Assembly (NCBI GenBank): GCA_043758125.1
Contig: JAYVOC010000089.1
Span: 1-12,122 of the forward strand
Source: JANXSD01 sp043758125
GTDB taxonomy: Bacteria; Bacteroidota; Bacteroidia; AKYH767-A; OLB10
Reading direction: 5' to 3'
Length of the DNA stretch: 12,122 nucleotides
A program made the translations under genes and the position numbers. The notes beneath the pieces are model-generated. The model was not told the DNA's origin. It saw only the letters and a list, made by a program, of their open reading frames with translations, and made no database searches. Positions 1 to 7,566 of the stretch are shown here, piece by piece. Position 1 is the stretch's first letter. Each line of letters begins with the position of its first letter.

Positions 1-256
1 ATATTTTTTTCCTATATCAATCGGACGAATAGAATTTTCTATTAGATTATTATCAATTTGTAAGTCGGCATTTTTAAAATAATTTATTCCATCGGGAAAG
101 AGTGTAATAAATGGCTTTCCCAATCACACTTTTAGGATTTGACAAGTTCTTGTGATCTTTCAGCCACCTTGCAATTTTAATTAAGATGGGTAATGATATT
201 TCTTCTCGTAAAGTGAGAATGTTTTCTGATACTAAATTTTGAACTTTAAGATCACC
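1..256 (-). pseudogene. IS66-family transposase C-terminal remnant (frameshifted, cut by window start)
   Basis: Read on the minus strand, 256 down to 83 encodes a stretch containing LREEISLPIL, WLKDHKNLSNPKSVIGKAI and YYTLSRWNK. After a frame change near 79-85 the reading continues in another frame (81 down to 1) as YFKNADLQIDNNLIENSIRP followed by IDIGKKY. This matches the C-terminal catalytic part of IS66 transposases: an (R)xEKSxPIL segment, a PKSxxGKAIxY segment and the hallmark IDNNxxExxIRPxxxGRKN motif that carries the last acidic catalytic residue. The upstream frame is closed by a stop at 257-259, and the N-terminal and central DDE regions are missing, so this is a dead fragment and not an active element. 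The remainder of the C-terminus lies left of the window. I found no terminal inverted repeat or target duplication inside the window. The family assignment is from motif recognition; the frameshift is seen directly. Confidence 0.78.
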
Positions 257-449
257 TTAACCATCACACAAATTTTATTAACCCGAACCGTTTTTGTAAG
301 AAGTGTTTTATTAAAAAGTAATTGAAAATTTCTCTAACATCTTTTACCGATAAAAATCATCTATTCATCGATTATCCTAATTATTCATCTTTAGCTATAT
401 AATTTAAGGTAATTTTAGTGAAGAATTATAAACCCCAATTCTAAATAAA
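257..449. other. Intergenic stretch between IS66 remnant and gene 1
   Basis: AT-rich and stop-rich in all frames, with no recognisable coding remnant. It should hold the promoter of the gene starting at 450, but I found no exact TAnnTTTG -7 element close to that start; the nearest approximation is TAATTTTA around 412-420. The leader immediately before the ATG is A-rich, as is common in Bacteroidota. Confidence 0.4.
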
Positions 450-2339
450 ATGAATACATTCCTACTGAAAAGGATCCAATTGCTTTTTTTATTTTTGAGT
501 ATCACAGCGATGTACGGGCACGTTAATGCACAAGTAATTAATACCGAAAGTTTCGATGGAACTTCATTTCCACCTTTAGGATGGACTTTAACTGTAGCTG
601 GCGGACCAAATGCGTTATGGGTGCAGCGTACCAATGGAACATTTCCTACTTGCACACCACATTCGGGTGCAGCAATGGCGCGATTTACAGCTCGAAATAC
701 CAATCCTGGAACCCAACAAGATTTTATTTCACCAGTGATAGATTACTCCAATACAAATGCTGTCATTCCTACTGTAAGTCTTTGGATATTTCGTGATAGC
801 ACTTCCACATCTGGCGACAGCCTAACTATATTAATTAACACCGCAGCAAGCTTGACTGGAGCTAAACGTATCGGAGCAATTGCTCGAAGCCGTTATTTTA
901 ATTTGCCACATAATGAATTAGCCAATGGTTGGTATGAGTATTCTTTTAATGTCCCAGCAACTTTTACTACCTCAACGAATTATTTTATTCTTAATGGTAC
1001 TTCTCAAAATGGTGCGAATATTTACATCGATGATGTGAGTTGGACATCATTTCCAATTTCTTGTTCTGGCGCTCCAACAGCAGGAACTGTCTCTGCAGCA
1101 AAATTATTAATTTGTGGTGGCTCTGGTAGTACATCTCTTTCAATTACTGGCGGATCTGTTGGTTTTGCAGGATTAACGTATCAATGGCAATTGAGTGATT
1201 CAGCTGCTGGTCCATGGGTGGATTTTGGAACTGGATTGACGATAGAAAATTCTGGAACATTAACAAGCTCAAAATATTTTCGCTGTTATCTTACTTGTAC
1301 ATCAGCTGCATTAACGGATACTTCTAACGTAGTTTTTGTTCAGGTGAGTCCGAACCAAAATCCTACAGTTGCTATTACACCTGGATTTAATGTTAATTAT
1401 TGTGCAGGAGGTCCACCAGTTATTTTGGTTGTTTCAGGTGCTACAACTTATGCATGGAATACAAACCCATCTTTAACAGTAATATCCAATGATTCAGTGA
1501 GTGTGCTTCCTACAAATTTTACAAATTATGTGGTTGTTGGATCTGATGCTTTCGGATGTACTGGTACTGCAAATGTAAATGTTGGCTTTCGAACGAGTCC
1601 AATAATTACGGTTTCGTCAAGTGCGGCAAGTGTTTGTGCGGGTGATCCTGTAACACTTCAGGCAGTAGCACAAGGTGGCGGGCCAGGTGGTGGAGCTCAA
1701 TTTACTTGGAGTCCTGTAGGGTTAACTGGCGGTAACATTGTAGTTAATCCAACTGCAATTACAACTTATTTTGCAACAGGAACAAATCAATTTGGTTGCT
1801 CTACTACAGATAGTATCACCATTGGAATCGCAAGTCCGGCGGTTGCAAATTTTAGCTCTTTAACGAACGGACATACTGTAAGTTTTACGGATAGTTCACA
1901 ACAAGCAACATCATGGCAATGGAGTTTTGGAGATGGTAATATCAGCTTCAATCAAAACCCTACTTATACCTATTCCTCAAGTGGTGTTTATAACGTAATA
2001 TTAATTGTTTCAAATGGTGTTTGTGCACCAGATACAATTATTAAAACGATAACAATTGTTACTATAGGAATTAATGAATTTACGGTTGCATCACAGCTTC
2101 AAGCATCGCCAAATCCTACATCTGATAAAACAAAAGTAGAATTCATTTCAAATGATGGTAAAGCAAAAATTATCTTGCAAAATTCTTTAGGTCAAAGTAT
2201 CATGACAAAAACAATTTATCCTATTGCTGGCAATCATTTTAAAATTGATATTTCATTGATAGAATTGCCTTCAGGAATTTATTGTGTTATTGTTGATACT
2301 GATTCAGGAAAAGGAATAATACAAGTTGCAAGGCAATAA
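450..2339 (+). CDS. Secreted T9SS type A cargo protein with choice-of-anchor J, Ig-like and PKD domains
   Basis: 629 residues. A Sec signal peptide (KR n-region, hydrophobic LLFLFLSITA core, likely cut after Ala27 in VNAQ) is followed by a choice-of-anchor J/MAM-like beta-sandwich at about 32-200 (starts ESFDGTSFPPLGW, ends IYIDDVSW). An Ig-like segment with YQWQ follows at about 205-300, then two tandem Ig-like repeats at about 301-462, each with a Cys pair (C318/C370 and C396/C450). A PKD domain at about 464-538 has the WSFGDG signature and the YTYSSSGVYNV strand. The C-terminal 80 residues are a T9SS type A sorting domain (SPNPTSDK, LGQSI, LPSGIY). It is therefore probably exported by Sec, passed through the T9SS and released or anchored at the cell surface, most likely with an adhesive or structural role; no catalytic motif is visible. 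The ATG at 450 is chosen because the signal peptide begins there and the leader is A-rich. Transcription appears to end at the terminator near 2424. Confidence 0.9.
   Translation: MNTFLLKRIQLLFLFLSITAMYGHVNAQVINTESFDGTSFPPLGWTLTVAGGPNALWVQRTNGTFPTCTPHSGAAMARFTARNTNPGTQQDFISPVIDYSNTNAVIPTVSLWIFRDSTSTSGDSLTILINTAASLTGAKRIGAIARSRYFNLPHNELANGWYEYSFNVPATFTTSTNYFILNGTSQNGANIYIDDVSWTSFPISCSGAPTAGTVSAAKLLICGGSGSTSLSITGGSVGFAGLTYQWQLSDSAAGPWVDFGTGLTIENSGTLTSSKYFRCYLTCTSAALTDTSNVVFVQVSPNQNPTVAITPGFNVNYCAGGPPVILVVSGATTYAWNTNPSLTVISNDSVSVLPTNFTNYVVVGSDAFGCTGTANVNVGFRTSPIITVSSSAASVCAGDPVTLQAVAQGGGPGGGAQFTWSPVGLTGGNIVVNPTAITTYFATGTNQFGCSTTDSITIGIASPAVANFSSLTNGHTVSFTDSSQQATSWQWSFGDGNISFNQNPTYTYSSSGVYNVILIVSNGVCAPDTIIKTITIVTIGINEFTVASQLQASPNPTSDKTKVEFISNDGKAKIILQNSLGQSIMTKTIYPIAGNHFKIDISLIELPSGIYCVIVDTDSGKGIIQVARQ
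1350..1835 (+). repeat. Two tandem Ig-like repeats within gene 1
   Basis: Residues about 301-380 and 381-462 align with each other. Both have a (V/Y)CAG-x-P start, an aromatic W core strand, a VxPT-xx-T-x-Y strand and end in FGC-xx-T. Spacing is about 82 residues and each copy has two Cys 52-54 residues apart, suggesting one disulphide per domain. The repeats are diverged at the DNA level, so this is protein-level repetition rather than a recent duplication. Confidence 0.6.
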
Positions 2340-2423
2340 GTAATTGCAATTATTAGCTAATTAAAATTGTAAAATAGCAGGATTTTATTTAGGATAAAAG
2401 CTCTTAAATGCAATAAAATATTG

Positions 2424-2462
2424 AAAAGGGAATTGATTTTAGAATCGATTCCCTTTTTTTTT
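2424..2462 (+). terminator. Rho-independent terminator after gene 1
   Basis: A 15-bp stem (left arm 2424-2438, right arm 2443-2457, one G-U wobble) closes a 4-base TTAG loop and runs directly into a tract of Ts ending at 2462. It lies 85 bases after the stop of gene 1 and separates it from the next gene. The A-tract on the left arm could make it function on the minus strand too, but no minus-strand gene is seen nearby. Confidence 0.85.
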
Positions 2463-2743
2463 GGAATTAGAGTTTATAACCCCTTGAAAATAGCATTTAA
2501 GGAGGAATTTATAAAAAAGTATTCTAAAACTTTCGAAATCGGATCCTTTTTAATATATTTGGTAAAGAAATTTTGCTGGTTTCCATTTTTCTGAAATAGG
2601 GAAAAGGTTATTAGAAAAACAGAAATAAATTTCAATTTCAGAAGTCGAAAAGTTATTCTAATAAAGCACGAAAACAAAGCAAAATTATTACCATTCATTT
2701 AATGGCAATAAAAATAATATTTACACAGCCAAATCAAAAAAAT
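2463..2743. other. Intergenic region upstream of gene 2
   Basis: AT-rich sequence without a convincing gene. The minus-strand open frame at 2474-2698 encodes a Phe/Ile/Lys-rich peptide with no recognisable domain and looks like a product of base composition. The region probably contains the promoter and leader of gene 2. Confidence 0.4.
2554..2561 (+). promoter_or_regulatory. Possible Bacteroidota -7 promoter element for gene 2
   Basis: TATATTTG matches the TAnnTTTG -7 consensus exactly. An imperfect TTTC lies at 2531-2534 where a -33 TTTG/TTG might be expected. It would give a leader of roughly 175 bases, which is long, so a promoter closer to the gene remains possible (TAAATTTC at 2626-2633 is one mismatch away). 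Such matches also arise by chance in AT-rich DNA. Confidence 0.25.
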
Positions 2744-5700
2744 ATGACATACCACAACTACAAAGCAATTAGCGTTTTAAAATCTACATCCTTAAAGAAA
2801 AGCATATTATTGTTTATGTTTTTATTTGCAATGTTTAATCCTGCGAAAGCATTAATCACTAATTATACTTTTGGATCTTCAACTACAAATTATTTAGCGA
2901 TATCTGGAACAACATTTACTTCAGGTACATGGGATGATAGTTCTTCAGCACTCATTACTATTCCTTTCGCTTTTAATTATAATGGTTCGCTTTATTCAAC
3001 CTTAAGTATTAATTCAAATGGATACATCACTATGGGTGCTGTGCCAGCTACTGTTTATTGCGGTTTGCAAAGTAGTCCGTTAAATACAATTGCAGGATAT
3101 GGTACCGATTTAGTTGGTGCATCCGCTAGTTCATCAATTCAATATTCCACAAGAGGTGTAGCTCCAAATCGTCAATTTGTAACACAGTGGTCGGATTGTG
3201 ATCATTTTGGAAATTCAAATGTAAATCATTGGACTTTTCAAATTATTTTAAACGAAACAACTAATACAGTTCAAGTAGTGTGGGGTACATCAACAGATGT
3301 TACAACAATGGGAGCAAATACTTGTGCTGATACGGGAACGGAATCAGGAAATGTTGGGTTGCTAGGGAGTTCAACTTCCGACTTTAATATTCGTATGATT
3401 ACAAATGGAACTCATACTTGGGCTACTTCAGTGCTTGGCGCAAACCTAAGTTCCGTTTGTAATATGTCATCATCAAATATTCCCAGTTTAGGTTTGACAT
3501 ATACATGGACACCTGGTGCGATTGTGCCTATGAGTTTTAACTCAAGTACAACAGCATTTGTTAACAATGGACAATCAGTATCGCAAGGAACAACAGTAAA
3601 TCCAGTAATACAAGTACAAGTTTCAGTAACAGGAACTACATCACCATTTGTAATTTCAAATTTGTCATTGTCAACCAATGGATCAACAAATCCAGTTACA
3701 GATATTACAAATGCTAAAGTATATTTTACTGGTATCAATAGTATTTTTTCTTCGTCCACTCAATTTGGTTCAACAGTAGTTAATCCGAATGGAACATATA
3801 CTGTTTCAGGATCTGCAACTTTATCAGAAGGGATAAATAATTTTTGGATTACTTACGATATTAAAAATACGTCCACACTTGGCGATATATTATCTGGTTG
3901 CGCTACACAAATTGTTGGATCTGGAACAATGGGTACAGTTATTCCAACAGTTACTTGTCCTTCTGGAAATCAAACAATCGCTTCTGTGGGAACATGGACA
4001 GCATTAGCAAATTTATCACCAAGTATAAGCGGTGGTTTAATGTTATTACTTTCTGATGGAACGGTAATGGCAAAAAACATTTCTGGTGGTGGTGATAATA
4101 TTGGTAATGGATGGAATAAATTAACTCCAGATATTCATGGTAGTTATATAAATGGAACATGGTCGGCATTAGCACCAATGACAAGTACGCGACTTTATTT
4201 TTCATCTCAAGTATTAAAAGATGGAAGAATATATGTTGCAGGAGGAGAATATGGAACTGGCGGATCATTAGGAGAAGTATATAATCCAGTTACCAATACG
4301 TGGTCAAATACAGCTGCACCAGGATCGGTTGTATCAGATGCAAATTCAGAAATACTTCCTGATGGAAAAGTTTTGCAAGCATTAGTTAATGGAAGTTTAA
4401 CAGGAACATTAATTTACAATCCAATTTCAAATACATATATAAATGGACCTGCAGCACTTGGTATTCACAATGAATCAGCATGGGTAAAACTTGCAGATAA
4501 TAGTGTTTTATATATCAATAGATTATCAACGGCATCTGAACGATATATTCCTGCAACAAATACATGGGTGAATGATGCTACAGTTCCTGTTCAGTTGTAT
4601 GATGCCTTTGGTGATGAAGCTGGAGCAGCAATATTGTTGCCTGATGGAAGAGCATTATTTTTAGGATCATCGGGTCATAATGCATTTTATACACCATCAG
4701 GTACTGCAAGTCCTGGATCATGGGCTGCCGCAGCTGATTTTCCTGGTGCAAAAGGTGCTCCTGATGCACCCGCTGCAATGATGATTAATGGGAAAATTTT
4801 ATGTGCAGTTTCACCAGTTCCAACTTCAGCAAATCATTTTCCATCACCAACAACATTTTATGAATTCAACTATCTTACAAATACATTCACTTCAATTTTA
4901 GCACCCGGAGGTTCTGCATCTTTAAATCATGGAAGTTATATTTCAAACATGTTAGATTTACCGAATGGTGGAATATTATACAATGATCAAGGTAGTCAAC
5001 AATATTACGTCTATACACCAGGTGGTACGCAATTAGTTTCTGGTAAGCCAACAGTTGCAACGGTTATAGCAACAGGATGCACTACCTATAAAATTACAGG
5101 AACATTATTTAATGGAATTTCTGAAGGCGCGGGTTATGGTGATGATTGGCAGATGGCAACAAATTATCCTGTAATAAGATTAACATCTGGTACGAACGTA
5201 TATTATGTTAGAACTTCAAATTGGAACAGCACAGGACTTTTAAGAGGAAGCGCTCCTGATACTGCTACCTTCGATTTGCCTGTAGGATTACCAACTGGAA
5301 CATATTCATTGGCTGTAACAGCAAATGGAATTGCATCCGATCCATTTACATTTACATATTCATCTGGATCTTCACCAACATTAAGTAGTTCCTTAACGCC
5401 ACCTGCAATTTGTACCAATACTTCTTTTACATATACGCCAACAAGTACTGCTAGTGGTGCATCATTTACATGGACTAGAGCAGCTGTAAGTGGAATTAGT
5501 AATGCAGCAATTACTTCAGCACAAAGCGCAAATCCAAATGAGATATTAATCAATACTACAAGTTCACCAATAAGTGTTATTTATGCTTTTACCATTACTA
5601 CAAGCGGATGTGGAAGTAATACACAAAATGTAACTGTAATTGTTAATCCTCTACCAACTGCATCTGCAATTACTGCAGGTGGCAACACAACATTTTGTGC

Positions 5701-7405
5701 TGGTGGTAATGTTGTATTGAGTGGTAATTCAACTGGTGGAACATGGAGTATTGGAGGTGGAACAACAAGCACATTAACTGCAACTACTGCTGGTGATTAT
5801 TTTGTAACAACAACGAATACTTGTGGAACAACTACATCAAATCATATTAACGTTATCGTTAACGCATTACCAACTGTTTCATTCATTGGATTAGCTTCAA
5901 GTTATAATTTGAGTGATCCAACTGTTACTTTATCAGGATCTCCAATCGGCGGATCATTTTCTGGAACAGGAATTTCTGGAAATACTTTTTCTCCATCATC
6001 AGCTGGAGTTGGTGGACCATATACTATAGGTTATAATTATTCTGATGTAAATGGTTGTTCAAATTCTTCTACACAACAAACTACTGTTTCCAATTGTATT
6101 GCGCCTGCACAACCAGGAACAATTACTGTAACAGGTGGCATTGCAAAAGTTTGTCCGGGCGATGTGCGTACGTATAAAGTTACTGCAGTAAGTGGTGCTA
6201 CTCTTTACAATTGGACAATACCAACTGGAACAAGTATCTCAAGTGGTGTTGGAACAAATATTATTTCATTAATATTTAATAGTGGATTTGTTGCATCAGG
6301 AATAATTAGTGTTACAGCAGGAAATGCATGTGGAACTAGCTTAGCTAGAACGCTTACTATAAATTTAAATATTCCATCCGTACCAAGTGTGATTTCAGGA
6401 ACAGCAAATTCATGCGCAGGAACAAGCGCTGTATTTTCTGTAACGAATGTTGCAGGGATAACATATAATTGGGTTGCTCCTGCGAATACAACAATTGCTA
6501 ACGGTCAAGGAACAAATTCTATAACCTTAAATTTATTATCAACATTTAAAACAGGTATTCTTTATGTGAATAGTAGTAATGCTTGTTCAACAAGTTTAAA
6601 TCGTAGTTTGGCAATCTTTGGAAAACCTTCAACTCCTGGAATTATTTCTGGTCCAGTTTATAATAATTGTAATACTACAAGTACCTATTCAATTGTCGCG
6701 GTAAATCATGCAACTTCTTATACCTGGACTACAACAGTTGTAGGTGCTGTGATAACGGGATCGGGAACATCAGTTCAAATTTCTTTTCCAACATTTAATA
6801 GCGGTTCTGTTAGTGTTACTGCAAACAATGCATGTGGATCGAGTACTGCAAAAACGTTATCTGTAAAAGGTATTGTTGCAACACCTTTTGTACAAGGAAT
6901 TACTTCTGTTACTTCCTGCATTGATCAATCATATACAACTCCTGCAGTTAGTGGTGCAACATCTTATTTGTGGACCGTTCCAACAGGTAATACCATTATT
7001 TCTGGACAAGGCACAACAAGTATTCTCGTTCATTTTGGAGGAGCAAGCGGTAACATCACCGTTAAAGGAGTAAATGGTTGTGGTAATAGTACTGCTTCAG
7101 CATTAGCGATTATTGTTAATGGATGTGTAAGAACAACTTCAGGAATTAATACATCTACAAATGTGAATGTGTATCCTAATCCATCTAATGGAAAAATTAA
7201 TTTGGAATTGAATACGGTTCAAGAAAAAGAATTTGCTATAACTATTAATGATATGATGGGTAGGCAGATAATCGCACTGAATCCTAAATTCAATGTTGGA
7301 TTAAACAATCTTGAGATTGATCTTAGTTCTTATGCAAAAGGAATTTATACTATACACGTGAATGATGGACTTTCAAAAAACAATTTGAGAGTTGTAATAC
7401 AATAA
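2744..7405 (+). CDS. Giant secreted T9SS cargo protein with galactose-oxidase-like propeller and PKD-like repeats
   Basis: 1553 residues from the ATG at 2744. An in-frame ATG at 2702 would add 14 residues, but 2744 has the A-rich leader typical of this phylum and gives a shorter signal-peptide n-region. Domain order: signal peptide 1-36 (hydrophobic SILLFMFLFAMF, cut after PAKA); beta-sandwich about 37-258; BNR_assoc_N-like domain about 265-412; seven-bladed Kelch/galactose-oxidase-like propeller about 416-766; galactose-oxidase-like early-set (DUF1929-like) domain about 768-872; two to three Ig-like domains about 880-1118; four PKD-like repeats about 1120-1460; T9SS type A sorting domain about 1474-1553 (YPNPSNGK, MGRQI, YAKGIYT). 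It is predicted to be surface-displayed or secreted through the T9SS. The propeller might bind carbohydrate or protein. Most galactose/glyoxal oxidase copper and cofactor residues appear absent, so enzymatic activity is doubtful. A strong terminator follows the stop. Confidence 0.88.
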   Translation: MTYHNYKAISVLKSTSLKKSILLFMFLFAMFNPAKALITNYTFGSSTTNYLAISGTTFTSGTWDDSSSALITIPFAFNYNGSLYSTLSINSNGYITMGAVPATVYCGLQSSPLNTIAGYGTDLVGASASSSIQYSTRGVAPNRQFVTQWSDCDHFGNSNVNHWTFQIILNETTNTVQVVWGTSTDVTTMGANTCADTGTESGNVGLLGSSTSDFNIRMITNGTHTWATSVLGANLSSVCNMSSSNIPSLGLTYTWTPGAIVPMSFNSSTTAFVNNGQSVSQGTTVNPVIQVQVSVTGTTSPFVISNLSLSTNGSTNPVTDITNAKVYFTGINSIFSSSTQFGSTVVNPNGTYTVSGSATLSEGINNFWITYDIKNTSTLGDILSGCATQIVGSGTMGTVIPTVTCPSGNQTIASVGTWTALANLSPSISGGLMLLLSDGTVMAKNISGGGDNIGNGWNKLTPDIHGSYINGTWSALAPMTSTRLYFSSQVLKDGRIYVAGGEYGTGGSLGEVYNPVTNTWSNTAAPGSVVSDANSEILPDGKVLQALVNGSLTGTLIYNPISNTYINGPAALGIHNESAWVKLADNSVLYINRLSTASERYIPATNTWVNDATVPVQLYDAFGDEAGAAILLPDGRALFLGSSGHNAFYTPSGTASPGSWAAAADFPGAKGAPDAPAAMMINGKILCAVSPVPTSANHFPSPTTFYEFNYLTNTFTSILAPGGSASLNHGSYISNMLDLPNGGILYNDQGSQQYYVYTPGGTQLVSGKPTVATVIATGCTTYKITGTLFNGISEGAGYGDDWQMATNYPVIRLTSGTNVYYVRTSNWNSTGLLRGSAPDTATFDLPVGLPTGTYSLAVTANGIASDPFTFTYSSGSSPTLSSSLTPPAICTNTSFTYTPTSTASGASFTWTRAAVSGISNAAITSAQSANPNEILINTTSSPISVIYAFTITTSGCGSNTQNVTVIVNPLPTASAITAGGNTTFCAGGNVVLSGNSTGGTWSIGGGTTSTLTATTAGDYFVTTTNTCGTTTSNHINVIVNALPTVSFIGLASSYNLSDPTVTLSGSPIGGSFSGTGISGNTFSPSSAGVGGPYTIGYNYSDVNGCSNSSTQQTTVSNCIAPAQPGTITVTGGIAKVCPGDVRTYKVTAVSGATLYNWTIPTGTSISSGVGTNIISLIFNSGFVASGIISVTAGNACGTSLARTLTINLNIPSVPSVISGTANSCAGTSAVFSVTNVAGITYNWVAPANTTIANGQGTNSITLNLLSTFKTGILYVNSSNACSTSLNRSLAIFGKPSTPGIISGPVYNNCNTTSTYSIVAVNHATSYTWTTTVVGAVITGSGTSVQISFPTFNSGSVSVTANNACGSSTAKTLSVKGIVATPFVQGITSVTSCIDQSYTTPAVSGATSYLWTVPTGNTIISGQGTTSILVHFGGASGNITVKGVNGCGNSTASALAIIVNGCVRTTSGINTSTNVNVYPNPSNGKINLELNTVQEKEFAITINDMMGRQIIALNPKFNVGLNNLEIDLSSYAKGIYTIHVNDGLSKNNLRVVIQ
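3980..5041 (+). repeat. Seven Kelch-like propeller blades inside gene 2
   Basis: Seven blade motifs of the form hydrophobic-x-DG-x-hydrophobic occur every 45-60 residues: LSDGTVMA, LKDGRIYVAGG, LPDGKVLQ, LADNSVLY, LPDGRALF, MINGKILC and LPNGGILY, with their DG/NG positions at about residues 439, 494, 541, 586, 635, 683 and 742. Several blades contain a further strand ending in NTW or NTY (for example YNPVTNTW and YIPATNTW). Seven blades followed by an early-set beta-sandwich is the architecture of galactose oxidase and glyoxal oxidase. Confidence 0.7.
6101..7123 (+). repeat. Four tandem PKD-like repeats inside gene 2
   Basis: Four units of about 84 residues (about 1120-1208, 1209-1292, 1293-1376, 1377-1460). 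Each begins with a proline-containing P-x-x-I strand, then Cys, then V-x-x-A-x-x-Y-x-W, then I-x-x-G-x-GT, and ends with N-(A/G)-C-(G/S)-x-S. Each unit has exactly two Cys 54-59 residues apart (residues 1137/1196, 1224/1281, 1309/1364, 1392/1446), suggesting an intradomain disulphide. This forms a rigid stalk just before the T9SS sorting domain. Confidence 0.72.
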
Positions 7406-7424
7406 ATTTTTAAAACGAATAATG

Positions 7425-7459
7425 CGGGCTACTTCGATGAGGAGTAGCCCGTTTTTTTT
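7425..7459 (+). terminator. Rho-independent terminator after gene 2
   Basis: An 11-bp GC-rich stem (7425-7435 with 7441-7451, one T-G wobble) has a GATGA loop and is followed immediately by eight Ts (7452-7459). It starts 20 bases after the gene 2 stop and is one of the most GC-rich patches of the window, so confidence is high. Confidence 0.93.
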
Positions 7460-7518
7460 AAGTAAAGCATGAATTTGATGTGTATTTATTCGAAAACGTT
7501 AAATCAAATAATAATTAC

Positions 7519-7526
7519 TATATTTG
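7519..7526 (+). promoter_or_regulatory. Bacteroidota -7 promoter element for gene 3
   Basis: TATATTTG is an exact TAnnTTTG match, 40 bases before the preferred ATG at 7567 and downstream of the gene 2 terminator. No clear -33 TTG is present at the usual spacing (only GTT at 7498-7500). The position, giving a leader of about 35 bases, is what a gene 3 promoter should look like. Confidence 0.45.
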
Positions 7527-7566
7527 ATTTATATACTAATAAAAATATCGATTAAAATTATTGACT

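Noticed and set aside
2474..2698. Minus-strand open frame of 74 codons between genes 1 and 2
   Set aside because: Low-complexity Phe/Ile/Lys-rich translation, no domain or signal, and no promoter or start context; best explained by AT-rich composition.
3412..3759. Minus-strand open frame of 115 codons inside gene 2
   Set aside because: Lies fully antisense to a well-supported coding region; such antisense frames arise from the Thr/Ser/Asn-rich codon pattern of the gene. The same applies to the minus-strand frames at 404-703, 3951-4268, 4578-4778, 5203-5553, 5581-5772 and 7887-8102.
6873..7073. Plus-strand out-of-frame open frame inside gene 2, and similar ones at 581-796 and 10737-10973
   Set aside because: Embedded in genes with clear domain matches; the translations show no recognisable domain and look like frame shadows.
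6101..7123. Possible DNA-level tandem repeat or CRISPR-like array
   Set aside because: The units are coding, about 250 bases long and strongly diverged in nucleotide sequence; there are no short identical repeats with spacers.
7561..7566. TTG as start codon of gene 3
   Set aside because: An ATG follows two codons later with a normal signal peptide, and no ribosome-binding site favours the TTG.
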